In this document: one piece after another, positions 22,206-34,696 of the stretch
Layout: each line of letters begins with the position of its first letter
How positions within the stretch are numbered: the stretch's first letter is position 1
Origin: Cinclus cinclus
Lineage: Eukaryota; Chordata; Aves; Passeriformes; Cinclidae
Length of the DNA: 64,000 nucleotides
Direction: 5' to 3'
Assembly (NCBI RefSeq): GCF_963662255.1
Contig: NW_026912140.1
Coordinates: 46,001 to 110,000 of the forward strand
Translations under genes and position numbers: made by a program
The notes under the pieces: model-generated
What the model was told of the DNA's origin: nothing
Databases searched by the model: none
What the model saw: only the letters and a program-made list of their open reading frames with translations

Positions 22206-22530
22206 GTGAGAGGGAACGGGAATGGGAGCGGGAGCGGGAACGGGAGTGGGAACGGGGACTGGAATGGGGACTGGAATGGGGACAGGGACCGAGAATGGAA
22301 ACAGGGAATGGGGACAGGGACCGGGAATACAGGACCGGGAATGGGGACAGGGACTGGGATAGGGACAGCCCCGTGTCATGCCCTGGGGACCGAGGAGGGG
22401 ACAGGGACAGGGGAGGAGCCAGGGACTGGGCTGTCGCACCGTGACCTTGCTGAACTGGGAGCTCGCGTGTCTCATTTTCGGGGCTCCTGCCCCCCACCTC
22501 CCCCCCCCCCCCCCCCCCCCGGGGTTCCTC
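22206..22530. repeat. GGGAAT-type minisatellite and C-run, copy B
   Basis: Degenerate 'gggaatggggacaggga' repeats to about 22430, with a run of about 22 cytosines near 22499-22520. Confidence 0.75.
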
Positions 22531-23958
22531 TCGTCGTGTTCTGGGGGGGAAGCAGTCAGCACCCACAGTACCCCTCCAGTAGCTCCCAGTATCCCCAGTA
22601 ACCTCAGTGCTGCCAGACCAGTATGGGGGCTTAAGATAGATCCTGGTTTGGTGTCCAGTTCCAGTGCCCAGCCCCAGACCCGGTGTCCATTGTCTAGTCC
22701 CAATCCCCACCACGTTTCCAGCTGCTGTGTCATGATGCCAGGCATTGTCCCAGGTGGCTTCCAGCCCCAGTGCCAGTCCCAGTTCCCAGGGCCATGATGC
22801 CAAGATTGGGCTTGGTGTAGGGCCCTGGGCATGACTGGGGCACAGCGTGAAGGGTTTCATGGGACATGGGACTAAAGACATGAAACATGGGACATGGGGC
22901 ATATAGGACATGACACAGGGTGCAGGGTGTGGTATAGGACACAGGACATGACCTTGAGCATGGCACAGGACACGGAACAGGACACAGGGACAGGGGACAT
23001 GATTTTGGAGCATGGTACCTGCCCCAGCCCATGATGCATGAGTTCCTGTGCCCACATGTGCCCCACACGTCACCTGCCACCCCCCCTGCGGCACCACCAT
23101 GTTCTCACCGGTGTCCCTCCTGCCTGCTGGGTACAGTTTGGTGGCCTCGGATGTGGCCTTCCCAGTGTGGGTCCTGCTCTGCCACAAGCCCTGGGGACAT
23201 CATCCCTGCCCAGTGGCACCAGGTGTCTATCCATCGGCGATAACTGGGACAAGTCCCACACGGTGGCATCAGGTGGCACCTGTGCCACTGGCAGCAGAGA
23301 TGTCTACAAGGGGGTAACTGAAGGGACAGAACAGGGTGCAGGTGCTCACAGTGTCCCTGTCATCCACAGGGGGTGGTGATCAGGGGTGTCAGGATGAGGT
23401 GGTCATAGAGGTGCCACCAGGGGTGTGGTGATACCAAGGCACACATGGCCATGGAAGTGCCGCCGCAGGTGCTGGAATGCCCGTGGAGATGCCACCACGA
23501 GCACGGCAGTGCCAGGGGACACATTAGTCTATGGTGTGGCAATGCTGGTGGGCATGGCAGTGACAGGCCAGGCGTGGGGCCAGGCTGGGGTGGCTCCGTG
23601 CCCACCCCATGGGTGGCCCTGCTGGTTGCAAGCCGTTTTGGTTGGTGTCTGTGCCAGTGCCTGGCCCGGTGCTACCGTTAATGCCAGCCCTGGCACAGGG
23701 ACATGCACAGGTGTGGGAGTGACAAGGGGGACTGGGCACCCCGAGGGCTGTGCCAGGCCAGCACCTCCCACCCCATGCCTTTGTCCTCAAGAAGGTGGCA
23801 CACGGACACCGAAAGGGGTTAGAAGAGTTGGGGACACAGTGGTCATCTGGGGACATGAAGGACCTCAGCCTATGGAGGTGATTTGGGACACTGGTGTGAT
23901 TTGAGGACGCTGAGGTGCCCCAGTGCTATCCCCAGCACTGTTTCCCTGTCCCCACAGT
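22531..23958. other. No gene recognised; includes GGGACATG-type minisatellite
   Basis: 22852-23010 is a degenerate array of 'gggacatg' and 'aggacac' motifs. The remainder (23011-23958) is GC-rich with many open frames but no convincing exon. The branch and acceptor tract of the first mucolipin exon lies at its right end. Confidence 0.45.
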
Positions 23959-24121
23959 ACCTGGCTGTCCTCAACAAGACCCTGGGCCACTACCCCTATG
24001 CTGGCACTGCAGGTGTCACCAGAGATGGCACCAGGCACAGCACTTCTTCCGCACAGGGGACATTGACCCTGGTAATGACACCTTCGACATTGCCTCCAGC
24101 GTCATCACTGGTGGGGACACT

Positions 24122-25010
24122 TGGGGTTTGGGTTTTAGAGTTAGGGTTGGGATTTGAGATTTGGGATACTCTAAAGGCATTTGGGATGGTCCCAAGAGGT
24201 TTAGGAGTAGGGTTTTGGTTTGGGGTTTGGGGTTTGGGTTTGAGGTGCAAGGTTTGGGATGGTCCTGGAGTATATGTGATTCAGGATTTGGGAAGTCCCA
24301 GGGTTTCTGGGCTCTCAGCATTCCCTGACCCCAGTCCCAAGCCCACAGAGTGCCTGGGGGTGTACCCTGGAGACCCCCAGCTGCTGGTGCTGGATTGCAC
24401 TGACAGCAATTTCACCCTCCAATTCCACAGGTAAATCCCACAAGTCCCACCCAGGGAAGTTTCCCATCCCTAAAATCCAAGTGTTGGATTTGCGACCCCT
24501 TTTTCCGAATTCCTGTGTGGGATTATGGGATGAAATTTTCCCTTTCCCAGGGTAATTTTTGGGGATTTTGTGGCCAAGTTTTCCCTTTCCTGATGTTTTC
24601 TGGGGGATTTTGGTGCAGAATTTTTCCTTTTCTAGAATGTTTTTTTTTTTTTTGTTATTTTGGGAACTCCTGAGGTTTTTGGGGATTTCAGGTGGAATTT
24701 TCCATTAGCATTGGATTTTTTGAGATTTTGGGGTGGAAATTTTCCTTTTTTTTTTTTTAGGATTTTGGGGTGGAATTTTAATTTCTGGGGGATTTTTGGG
24801 GTCAAATTTTTCCTTTTCCAGGTTTTTTTTTGAACTTGGGGAACTCACAGGGTTTTTTGGGGATTTATGGGCAGATTTGTTCTCTTTTTTGGGGATTTTT
24901 TGCGGCGGAGTTTTCCCTTTTGCATTGGTTTCTTTGGGATTTTGAGGTGGATTTTTTCCTATTTTATTTTTTAGTGATTTTGAGGCCTCTTGTAGTGTTT
25001 TTTGTCCCCT
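24122..25010. repeat. Degenerate TTTGGG- and GGATTTTGGGG-type repeats in mucolipin introns
   Basis: 24122-24260 is T/G-rich with irregular 'tttgggg' units. 24480-25010 repeats a loose unit of 'ggggattttggggtggaatt' and 'tttcctttt'. Both lie in introns of the pseudogene and carry no gene. Confidence 0.6.
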
Positions 25011-25287
25011 CAGGCTGATCAGTGTCATCATGGAGTTCCAGCTCAAGGCCATCAACATCCAAACGCTACTAAAACAGAAAATCCCCGACTGCTACACCTT
25101 CAGTGATATTGTGAGTGTCCGCAAGTGTCCCAGTGTCCCCTGAGTGTCCTTCTGGTATCTTCTCATGTCCCTTTTGTGTGCCTTATGTCTCTCCTGGTGT
25201 CTCACTCATGTCCTTCTGTCCCACATCTATCCATCTGTCCCCTGGCTGTTCCCCAGTACCTCTGCGGACCCTGGGGAGCAGCCAGTG

Positions 25288-25425
25288 AGTGCTATGACAG
25301 TGATGGTGATGGTGACAGTGACAGTGCTAAGGACAGTGACAGTGACAATAACAGTGACAAATGGCAGTGGCACTGACAGTGATGGTGACAATGACAGTGA
25401 AATGCCAATGACAGTGCAACCCAGT
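25288..25425. repeat. GACAGT minisatellite
   Basis: About twenty degenerate copies of 'gacagt', 'gatggt' and 'gacaat', giving an Asp-Ser rich frame by chance. It lies in the intron between the last two mucolipin-like exon remnants. Confidence 0.8.
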
Positions 25426-25559
25426 GTCCCCACATCACGTTTGACAACTCTGTCCATAGCAGGTGAGTGCAGATCCACCTGGACACCCATCCAGGAGTGC
25501 CACCACCCCTTGCTGCCCAGCAAAAGGGACAGTGGGGTACAGTGGATGATGGGAGACAG

Positions 25560-26735
25560 GGGGACACAGTGACAGGGTAACAGGTGCCATGTCCCCCTCG
25601 TGCTCCGGACACCGGCAGGACTGGACGCATTTCTGTTGCGCCCCAACCACACTTCCCCATAAAACCTGCTCCCCTCACACCTTGGGGACACCCCTGACCC
25701 CCCCCCCCTTTGTCACCCTGGGGTGCCCCTCAGTCAGGGGGGTCTTGGTCATGCTGCAGGACCCTCTCTCTGTGCAATCCCCGAGGTGGCACCTGCGCTT
25801 TTTGTCACCGCCATCTGCCAATTTGTTACCAGCACCCCAAAGAAGGGGGCGGCCCACATGTTACAGGAGGAGGTGGTGAAAACATTTCTGGGGTCACTCC
25901 CAGCCATTTCCATCTCCCCACATCCCCCTGAAGATGCTGCTCCACCCTGCACCCCCTCCCCCCCGCCCCCACCACAGCATCCCCTGAGGGGACCTTGGGG
26001 ACTGTCCCCATGTCCCCCCCCAGTCCCCATGGTACCTCCGCTGCTCCACCTGTGCTTGGCCCCCGTTCGTGTGGCGACCTCCCCATGTGAACGGGCAGGA
26101 GTTTCAGTCACATCCTCACCTCCTTCTCGTCTTCCTCCTGCTGAGGAGGTGATGTTGCTTCTGCTGGGGACTCGCCAGTGACACCAGAGGGACACCACAG
26201 GTCACCCCTCGAGGGGCCTGGGGTTGCAGTGGCTCCTGGAGTCGCCCCAGTGTGACAGCTGGGGGGCCTGAGATGCTGCAGTGACAATTTGGGGGGTGGG
26301 TGCTCGTTTTGGGGTCTCCAGGGTGAGTCTCAAAGTCTCCTCCCATCACCTCATCCCGTGCCTCAGTTTCCCCCTCACTCTGCAGGGAGCATCCAGAATT
26401 GATGTTCTGGAATTGGGTTTGTTTTGGGGGGTTTTGGGGTTGGGGCTACTGGGATGGGCTGGTGGGCCAGTTAGGTGATACACACCCAAGGTGTGTATCA
26501 AGGCTGGTGGTTATCTGGGCTCGGAGCTGCCTAGGCTGGGGGGCTGCAGGGCCAAGAGCTATCCAGACAAGTGTCAAGCTGGGATCCATGACTCAGGTGT
26601 CCATCAAGTGTCCACCAGTGTCCAATCTCTCCTGCCCCCATCCATCCCAGACTCCCTGGCCAGGGCTGCTTCTCACTGCAGAGTGGACAAGCCCCTGGTC
26701 AGTCCCAAGATGACCCCAAACCCCCTCCCACCAAC
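25560..26735. repeat. Segmental duplication copy C, left part (partner 2180-3413)
   Basis: Direct copy of 2180-3413, described there. It continues without a break into 26736 onward, where copy A instead jumps to the P450 fragment. Confidence 0.75.
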
Positions 26736-26819
26736 CTCACCAGGCCACCCACCCTGAGCTCTGGTGCCATCGGCATCCCCTGGCAGCCGGTCCAGCTCTG
26801 AATCTCTTGGAAGAGGAAA

Positions 26820-27797
26820 TCCACAGTCCCAGGCCGGGGACTCAAGGGTATCCAGGATGGTGAGCACTGAATCCATGTGGCATAGGGGGACAGTTGGGGA
26901 CACAGCTGGGGAGATGTCTGTGGGGAAGGGAGTTGGGGTGTAGGGGAGTGAGGGGCGCCTAAAAGGTGCGGAGGGGGTTGGAAGGGAGGGATGCACCCAA
27001 AAATGTGCCAAAGTGAAGGCGAGGGTGCATAAAATTGGGGTAAAGGATGGAAAGAATCCAAACAAGCACAGAAAAGACTCAAAATAGGGGGCACTGAACC
27101 CAAAAAAGGGGAAAAGGACTGAAAATGGAGGGGAGAAGGACCTAAAATCAGAGGACAAGGATGTCATGGGGTGTTACAGTGTTTTCCTACCTGTGCCAGG
27201 GTGAGTGCAGATGCTCCGTGCCAGAAGCAGCCATGGGGACATCCTGAGGGACATGGGCACACATTGAGGGACACAGGGACACTACAGGATGGGTCCCCTC
27301 AGACAGCCCAGGACCTCATGGTTTTTGGCCCCACTGGGGGCAGGGGACACATGGAAGGCGAGAGGAAGATATGGTAGGCAATTTGGACATACAGAGGGGA
27401 AAGGACATGATGCCACCAGGACAGATAGCAGGGGGACAATGTCACCAGGACACCCCTGGTGACATGTAGCATGGGGCCACATGACACTGTGGGTGGCACT
27501 GACCCTTGTGCTGTACCTTGGGCCATTGGGGTCCTCTGAGCGTGGAGTCCCTAGGACGCCCTGGTGACTGTCACTCACCTCCGGGCCACTTGTCAACAGC
27601 CGAACAAGTTCCACCTCCTGCCCTGCTGGGTGATGACATCTGGCTGGTGCACTGTGGTGGTGATAGTGGGGATGTGGTGGCAGTACCTGCATTGGACAGC
27701 ACTTCGCAATGTCCCCATCCATGTTCCTCACATCCTCATCCATCTCCCCCCATGGCCCCACCCATGTCTTAGTTCCTTGTCGTTATTTTTAACCCCA
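26820..27797. repeat. Segmental duplication copy C, right part (partner 11560-12763)
   Basis: Direct copy of 11560-12763. At 27792-27804 it reads straight through 'aaccccagttaca', so it preserves the site that the ERVL provirus occupies in copy B. Confidence 0.75.
27682..27715 (+). pseudogene. CYP4F-like cytochrome P450 last-exon fragment, copy C
   Basis: The frame reads STCIGQHFAM, keeping the haem-binding Cys-Ile-Gly-Gln that the other two copies have damaged, but the preceding R-N has become S-T and homology stops after about ten codons. Confidence 0.6.
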
Positions 27798-28329
27798 GTT
27801 ACAGGGCTTTCAAAGGAATGAACAGAAACCTTTTTGTTTCAAGGCCAAAACAAAAGAATTTATGTGTCCCTGCTGGCAAAGCATCCACATGCTTGGCTGG
27901 GTGGGAAGAACCCTTTTTGAAGGGGTTTCCACCCCACCATCTCCAAAATTGTGGGGTTTGCCCCAGTATGTTCCCATTTGGCTGTGGAAGATGCCCATGA
28001 GCCAGAAAGGATTAAAATGATGGATTTCTATTGGAGAAGACCTCCAAGGCCATTCAGTGTTGCTTGATACCACCAGAAGATGCAAAGAGTGAGATTTTTC
28101 TCGGGTCAGAAGTCGACAAACGTGCTCTTCACAATGGATTTCTGATGTTGATCTGTGGATATGTCCAGGTGCCCATGGGGAGCCAGGAGGATGTGGAGCC
28201 ACCCAGCCAGGTGTATTTCTAACATAGATCACGGGCACCATGGACCAGCAATGCTCTGCCCACTGGGGGCCACAGGAACATCCAGCACAGATCCTGCCAC
28301 GGGGGATGGAGCTGGAGCAGCACATGAAG

Positions 28330-29330
<1,001 letters not shown>

Positions 29331-30099
29331 CTGCGGGCCAAGGGTAGCTGGAGATGTCATCACCCCTTTCAACCTCAGAGAGCCTGGGGCTGCTCATCAC
29401 CAACCTCTTGCACTCCTCCAGGCTGCCGGGGGTTCCCTGGCTCTGGGAATGCCCCTCTGCGCTCTCCCCTCTCCGGGGCTCCCGCATTCCCCCACGGCTC
29501 TCCTGGGGATCCCCAAACCCCATACTGGCCCTCTGCCCACCAGTACTGGGTGATCACCACGTGGGACCTGCCAAGATCCCTCCCGGGGCATTTCCGGCTG
29601 AGCTTCGGGGTCCTTCAAGATCCAAACGTACCCTGGCCCCTCAAAAAGAAAACCTTCCAGAGACGCCCCCGCTGGTTTTGGGGCGAGGTTCCCCTTCCTG
29701 CTCACCTGTGGGTTCCAGGGGGGCAGGGTGATGCTGCCAGAGTTGGGGGAACTGCAGCCTGAGCGGGCGGGTGGGGGAGCCGAGTGGTTCTGCTGCTGCT
29801 CTTTCTCTTGCAGCTCCTCTTCCTCATGTTCCTGACTTTCCCCTTCTTGTTCTTCCCGCTCCTCTTTCCTTCCTCCCCCTCCTCCGCTCCCAGCCCGGCC
29901 CAGGTCGGTGCCGACACTGAAAAGCAGCCGTGCTCTGCCCTGGGGGGTTCCAAAGTGGCCGTGCCCTGCACAGTGCTGGAACCAATACTGGGAGCACTCG
30001 AAGCGATCCTGAGAGAACCCGGAAGGAATTGGGAGCGCTTTCCGTGCTAGGACCGCTCTTACTGGGAGCACTGGGAGGGAACTGGGAATAAACAGCGCC

Positions 30100-30245
30100 C
30101 GGACGCGGCTTCAGCCGGCGGTGGGCGGGGTCAGGACCGAAAGCGTGGTTATGCAAATCCAGGAGCGATCGCGCGCTGTGATTGGTGGGCGGAAGCAGCG
30201 CGGGGTTCTCCCTGGTCACGTGTGGGCCGCGGGGGGGCCGGAGCG
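30100..30245. promoter_or_regulatory. Bidirectional CpG-rich promoter, copy C
   Basis: GC box 'gtgggcggggtc', octamer ATGCAAAT at 30151-30158, 'gcgatcgcgcgctg', inverted CCAAT box (about 30181-30186) and E-box CACGTG at 30217-30222. The elements are kept although the adjacent zinc-finger gene is dead. Confidence 0.6.
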
Positions 30246-30261
30246 ATGGCGGCGGGGCCTG
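30246..30261 (+). CDS. Candidate tiny first exon (MAAGP...), copy C
   Basis: ATGGCGGCGGGGCCTG followed by the donor GTGAGAGG, matching the position of the exons in copies A and B. No downstream exon was recognised. Confidence 0.3.
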
Positions 30262-30720
30262 GTGAGAGGGAACAGGGAATGGGGACAGGGAATGGGAACG
30301 GGAACCAGGAACAGAAACAAGAATACAGGACTGGGACGGGGAATACAGGACGCGAACTGGGAATGGAAATGTGGGAACAGGACAGGGAATACAGATACAG
30401 CAACTGGAGAGAGAATATGGGATAGGGATTAGAAAGATGGGACCGGGATTAGAAATAGGGCTGGGAATGGAAATACGGAAATGGGACAGGAAATATGGAA
30501 ATGGAAATGCGGGACCAGCATGAGGACTGGGAATATGAGAACGGGAACAGGACAGGGAATATGGGACCGGGATTATGAGAATGACAACCAGACAGAGAAT
30601 ACGGGACAGGGAATGAGACCAAGAGTGGGATCCAGACTGGGATGGGAGCAGGGTGGGACCAGGAGCGAGGTAACATGAGAATGAGCAGGGGGCAAGGAGA
30701 ATGACAGCGAGGAGAGGGGG
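30262..30720. repeat. GGGAAT-type minisatellite, copy C
   Basis: Degenerate 'gggaatacagga' and 'gggaatggaaat' units, the same kind as at 5310 and 22206. Confidence 0.8.
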
Positions 30721-31059
30721 ATCCAGGACAGGAGAAACCCAAAACTGGTACAGGGGATATGTGGACAGTTCCTGGGCAGGGGATCCTTGATCAACTGCCC
30801 CAGAACCTCTGCCAGAGTTTCCCAAAGCAATTAGAACTGCTCAGCCTAGAATATCCAAGACCCTGAGCGACCCCCAAATCCCTCCCAGGAACCCTCAACC
30901 CTCTTGAACACAGCACCCCCCACATCCCCTGGAAGATCCCCCCCCATGTTGCCATCGTTGTCTTAGCTCAACATCTTCACCCTGGGTTTGGGTATTTTGA
31001 AAGAACAATGAGAAATGCAAAGAAAATTAAGGCAGGAGGATGTGGAGCCCTCAGCCAGG
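30721..31059 (-). other. Zinc-finger unit 3' flank, fifth remnant
   Basis: Matches 6480-6850: 'ggggatccttgatcaactgc', a shared run around 'ccccacatcccctggaagat', and the minus-strand 3' flank with 'gaggatgtggagccc'. No finger follows; the 37-bp array begins instead. Confidence 0.55.
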
Positions 31060-32580
31060 TGTCTCCCCCACATGCGTTGTAGAGGAGACAAATCCCTCTG
31101 CAGATATACAAGGGACTGCAAGGTCCCTTGTTCCCATGAGGCCTTGCAGTGTCACAGGGGTCTCCTTGGTGATGCAGTGTCACAATGGACCCTTGGTTCT
31201 GTGGGGACTCACAATGGCAGAATGGTCTCCTTGGTTCCACGAGGCCCTGCAGAGCCCCTTGATTCAACGTGGCCTCAAAGTGTCATCATGGTCTCCAGAA
31301 TTCCATGAGGCCCTGCTGTGTCACAGTGGATCTTTGGTTCCATGGGGTCCGCACTGTTCCATGAATCCTTAGTTCCATGGGGCCCTGCAGTGTCACCATG
31401 GACTCCTTAATTCAATGGTGTCACACAGTGACACAATCACCCCTTAGCACAACAAGACCCCAGAGTGTCACAATGGTTCCTTGCTTCCATGAGGCCTTGT
31501 AGCGTCACAATGGACTCCTTGGTTCCATGGGGCCACAAAGTGTCACAGTGGCCCCTTGGTTCAGTGAGGCCTGTCATGGCATAAGATTTTAGCCTTTATA
31601 TTTTTGAAATCCTGTTATGCATCAATGCATAACTCTAAACTCCATAGAAAGTATTAGTTAACTATCTTCACATTTTGGTCAGACAAAAAGATTCCTCTGA
31701 AACTCAAGGACACCCTACAGCCTCAGGTTCCAAATACAATAAACAAAAGTGAATTGGGAGGGGGGAGCAAACTGAGGGAATATGACTTCATTAGCGGAAG
31801 CTGTAATTGGAGGATTAACCCCTTATATGCAAACAGACCAAACTTATATCTGTCTGAAAAAGTCATGACCACCATCCACCTTGGGTGTAGCCTCTGGGAA
31901 GCTTTTCACTGTCCAAGGTGTATCTGTTGAAGGCCTTTAATAAGCACCGACTTTATTCCCTTAACCTTGTCTAGCCTGTGTTCTAGGTAGCCACTCCAAG
32001 ACATCACCTGCAGTGCCACAATAGTCTCTGTGATTCGTTAAGGCCTGCAGTGTCAAAACAGACCATTGATTCCATGACACCCAAAGTGTCACAATGGCCC
32101 CTTGGTTCCACTGAGTCCAACAGTGTCACTAGGGTCCTGTTTGCTCCACAAGGCTCTGAAGTGCCACCATGGCCCTTTGGTTTCACAAGGCCTCAATATG
32201 TAAAAATGGCCTCGATGGTTTCATGAGGTCCTGCTCTGTCACAATGCACCTTTGTTTCCATGGTGCCCCATAGTGTTACAATGGTATCCTGGGTTCCACG
32301 GTGTCAGAATGAACCCTTCATCCTGTGCAGACCCACAGTGTTCACTGCCGTGCCCTTGATTCCATGAGGCCCTGCCAAGCTGTAACAGTCCCTTGTTCCA
32401 GTGGGTCCCAGAGTGTCAGAATAGTCTCCAATGTTCCATGAGGCCCCGCAATGTCACTGTGCTCCCCTTGGTTCCACAGGCTGCACAGTGTAGCAATGGA
32501 CTCTTGGTTCCATGAGGTTCCTCAGTCACAATGCTCTTGGATCCCCAGTGTCAGTGTCAGTGTCAGTGTCAGCGTTAAGG
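31060..32580. repeat. Internal array of about 37-bp monomers, interrupted
   Basis: Repeats of the form 'tgtcacaatgg' plus 'ctccttggttccatg' plus 'aggccctgcag', mostly 36 to 40 bp long and quite diverged. It is broken at 31572-32006 by an LTR-like element. One monomer shares the exact 20-mer TCACAATGGTTCCTTGCTTC with the subtelomeric array at 55784-58422, so the two arrays are one family. The end (32546-32575) has short GTGTCA repeats. Confidence 0.8.
31572..32006 (+). mobile_element. LTR-like element inside the 37-bp array
   Basis: Begins TGTCATGGC and ends near GACATCA. It contains two AATAA-type signals, the second (about 31940) followed by a T-rich tail, as in an R-U5 region. It interrupts the array cleanly, but the flanks show no target duplication. 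Confidence 0.45.
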
Positions 32581-33200
32581 AGAGAGAGTTCAAAGTGCAC
32601 CTCATGATTTTTGGTTTTAATCAAGTGAATATTTTTTTTAATTTTTCAATTCAGAGAAGAGGTGACCGAAGCATTCCCCAGGTGATCTTGATGATGAATG
32701 TCACCTTAGAAGGTCTGGGCACAGAGAAGAATGATCCCTTTCAGGGTTGACCCTATTTGGACAACCTGCTTCTCACCTCCAACCTCACCATGTCAGACAT
32801 TGCCCACCTGGGACTGACATCCTAAAACATAAAAAAAATCCCTGCATGTTTATTATTATAATTATATATTAATAAAATAATAAAATTACAAAGATGTTTT
32901 TCTTTTAATAATAAAAATAATATTTTTATTACCTAATTTTTCATTTATGTGTTAAAAAATCTATACGGTTTTAGCAATCATAAAAATTCTTGGTGATTGG
33001 TTCTAAGTAACACAATTCCCTTCATTAATTAATTGAAAACTACTGGCTATTGCTTTCTCCTTCTGTATGATAAGTAGACTTTTTTCAGTCCTTCTCTAAT
33101 CCTTGTTATCATTTTCTCAGACAGGGTAAAAGGGGCCACTCTGGAGTCCAGGGAGACATTTCTGGGGTACATTTGGGGCAGTCTTGGGTCTACACAGGGA
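32581..33200. other. AT-rich stretch, no gene recognised
   Basis: A plus-strand run near 32640-32820 reads PQVILMMNVTLEG, a stop, then LTSNLTMSDIAHL. It looks a little exon-like, but no family was recognised. 32830-33010 is very AT-rich. Confidence 0.35.
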
Positions 33201-33404
33201 ATTTAGAACTTGAGGGTATGTAGGACACTTCAATGGGCCGGGTGGGCACTGGGCAGGGCACTGAGGGATTCTGACGGACACCTCGGAGGCTGGGAGAGCT
33301 CTTGGGGGTCCAGGGCGAAAACTTGGAGGTCAGGGAGGGGAATGTGGAGCGCTTCGGGGTCCGGGCGGGCACCTGGGGGGCTAGAACGGGGCTCTCTGGG
33401 GCGC

Positions 33405-33590
33405 GGGGGATGATGGGAATTGTAGGCACGGGCATAATACGATTGAATACAGCCGCGGAGCATCACAGGAGGGCGCATCCGCATTGTCTCTTTGTGGGTC
33501 GCGGTGCCTGATGGGAGATGTAGTCACGGCTGGAATAGCACTCTAACGGGACTGCGGAGCATGATGGGAGCTGTAGTCCCGGAAGTGGCT
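33405..33590. promoter_or_regulatory. Cluster of three ZNF143-type promoter motifs
   Basis: Three copies of a 'gatgggarntgtag' motif lie at 33410-33426, 33507-33525 and 33559-33580, all in the same orientation. Their reverse complement is the well known ACTACAATTCCCA-type site bound by ZNF143/STAF at many vertebrate promoters. An ETS-type 'ccggaagt' (33579-33586) overlaps the last. The surrounding sequence is GC-rich. No start of a recognised gene is adjacent. Confidence 0.6.
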
Positions 33591-33959
33591 CGGACGAAGC
33601 ATTTGGGGTCCGGGAAAGCACCTGGGGGACACTTTTGAGTCCGAGCCGTGACTTGAGGTCCCCAGGGCAGAACGCATGTGGTTCTGGAGCACTTGGGGGA
33701 AGCTTGGGGGGCTCTAACCAGGCTTTTTGGGCACCGAACTTTGCAGGTGTTTTTGGTGCCGAACTGTATTATGAGGGGCTGTGAGGCTGTGGCGGATGAG
33801 ACACTGTTCCCTGTGTCCCCAGTTGGTCCCACTATACCTCGTATCACTCACAGTATCCTCAGTTTGCTACATTATTGCCCAGTATCATTCCCAGTATGTC
33901 CCAGTATGTCCCAGTGGGTCTCTGTGTACCCTCACAGTCCAACCCACCTGTACTGGATC

Positions 33960-34130
33960 AAAAGCAAAACCAGTGAGACTTCAAGTCAGTAATACAATTT
34001 TTAATAGGGAAGAGAAAAAGGAAAAACAAAATACATGCAATTAAAAAAAAAATACAACCACTAACAGAGTCAGAATACAACCTGATACCCTGTCAGTCAG
34101 GGTGCTGGTGCAGTTTTCCTCCAAAGGGTC
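33960..34130. mobile_element. Older LTR element, left part (split by class I provirus)
   Basis: Matches 7100-7290, sharing 'acagagtcagaatacaacct' with changes. The other half lies at 43604-43830, beyond the inserted provirus. Confidence 0.6.
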
Positions 34131-34673
34131 TGTTAGCATATACATATACATTTAATAGTTAGTGGTAGTAATGCTAAGGCTGCAGTTTGTAGCTAGTGCA
34201 AGGTAGGCCCTGGGAACTAAGCCAGGGAATGTGCTGAGCTACAGAATAATGAGTTAAGGGCCAGTGGGGCGAAGAAGGACCAACTGGTTATTTATAGGAA
34301 CAGTAGGGAATTTACTGATGAAGTACAATAAACAGGTGTGGGATTAATCTATAGTTCTAGTTTAGACAAGCATGTAGGATTTATAACCGTTAGAAAGGTA
34401 TCTTATTGTCTTAACTTAGGCAGGCGTGCAAGAGTTATAACCTTTAGAAATATTATCTCGAAAATGACTGCTGCCTTTGATGTGAAGTATGTGGACCATA
34501 GCATGTAGCCATGGTGAAGCAAGATTTGTAAAAGGGTATAAAACTGTGTAAGATTCACTAAGGGGTTGGGACTTTGACTTTGGACGCTAGTCCTCAGGTC
34601 CCCGGGCCCTGAATAAAGCACCGCACAAAACAACTTTGTTGATTTGTGTTTTACTCTTTGGGATCGGGCAGCG
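34131..34673 (+). repeat. 5' LTR of class I provirus
   Basis: Starts TGTTAGCATATAC. TATA box TATAAAA at 34537-34543, polyA signal AATAAA at 34612-34617, followed by a T-rich U5. Differs from the 3' LTR at about 34441, 34535 and 34564, plus the last base. Confidence 0.93.
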
Positions 34674-34678
34674 GTTTT

Positions 34679-34696
34679 TGGCGACCGCGGCAGGAC
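34679..34696 (+). other. Primer binding site, probably arginine tRNA
   Basis: TGGCGACCGCGGCAGGAC follows the LTR after a short T-run. Read as the complement of a tRNA 3' end, it gives an acceptor strand CGCGGTCG plus CCA and a T-arm ending in GTCC, which fits tRNA-Arg isoacceptors with a GACCGCG 5' acceptor strand. It does not fit the proline or tryptophan primers of known avian retroviruses. Confidence 0.5.

Larger units (their letters stand above)
23959..25520 (+). pseudogene. Mucolipin (TRPML)-like pseudogene, four exon remnants
   Basis: Mucolipins are lysosomal cation channels; these exons match the lumenal domain between the first two membrane spans. Exon a (23959-24110, acceptor 'tccccacag', donor gtgggg) begins YLAVLNKTLGHY and ends, after a frame change, GDIDPGNDTFDIASSVIT. 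Exon b (about 24342-24430) ends SNFTLQFHR before gtaaat. Exon c (25013-25110, acceptor 'cccctcag', donor gtgagt) reads LISVIMEFQLKAINIQTLL, then IPDCYTFSD, a very characteristic mucolipin run. Exon d (25436-25520) starts ITFDNSVHS and after a further frame change has IQECHHP. The six membrane segments and pore were not found downstream. Frame breaks in exons a and d make it a pseudogene, although splice sites survive. MCOLN1 is the likeliest parent, because the P450 CYP4F genes lie on the same human chromosome arm, but MCOLN2 or MCOLN3 cannot be excluded. Confidence 0.75.

Noticed and set aside
24122..24260. Interstitial telomere in the mucolipin intron
   Set aside because: T/G-rich with irregular TTTGGG units; too few true TTAGGG units.
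31566..32012. Target duplication around the LTR-like element in the 37-bp array
   Set aside because: Flanks share only two bases, so no duplication can be claimed.
32640..32820. Exon-like run with MSDIAHLG
   Set aside because: A stop interrupts it and no family could be assigned.
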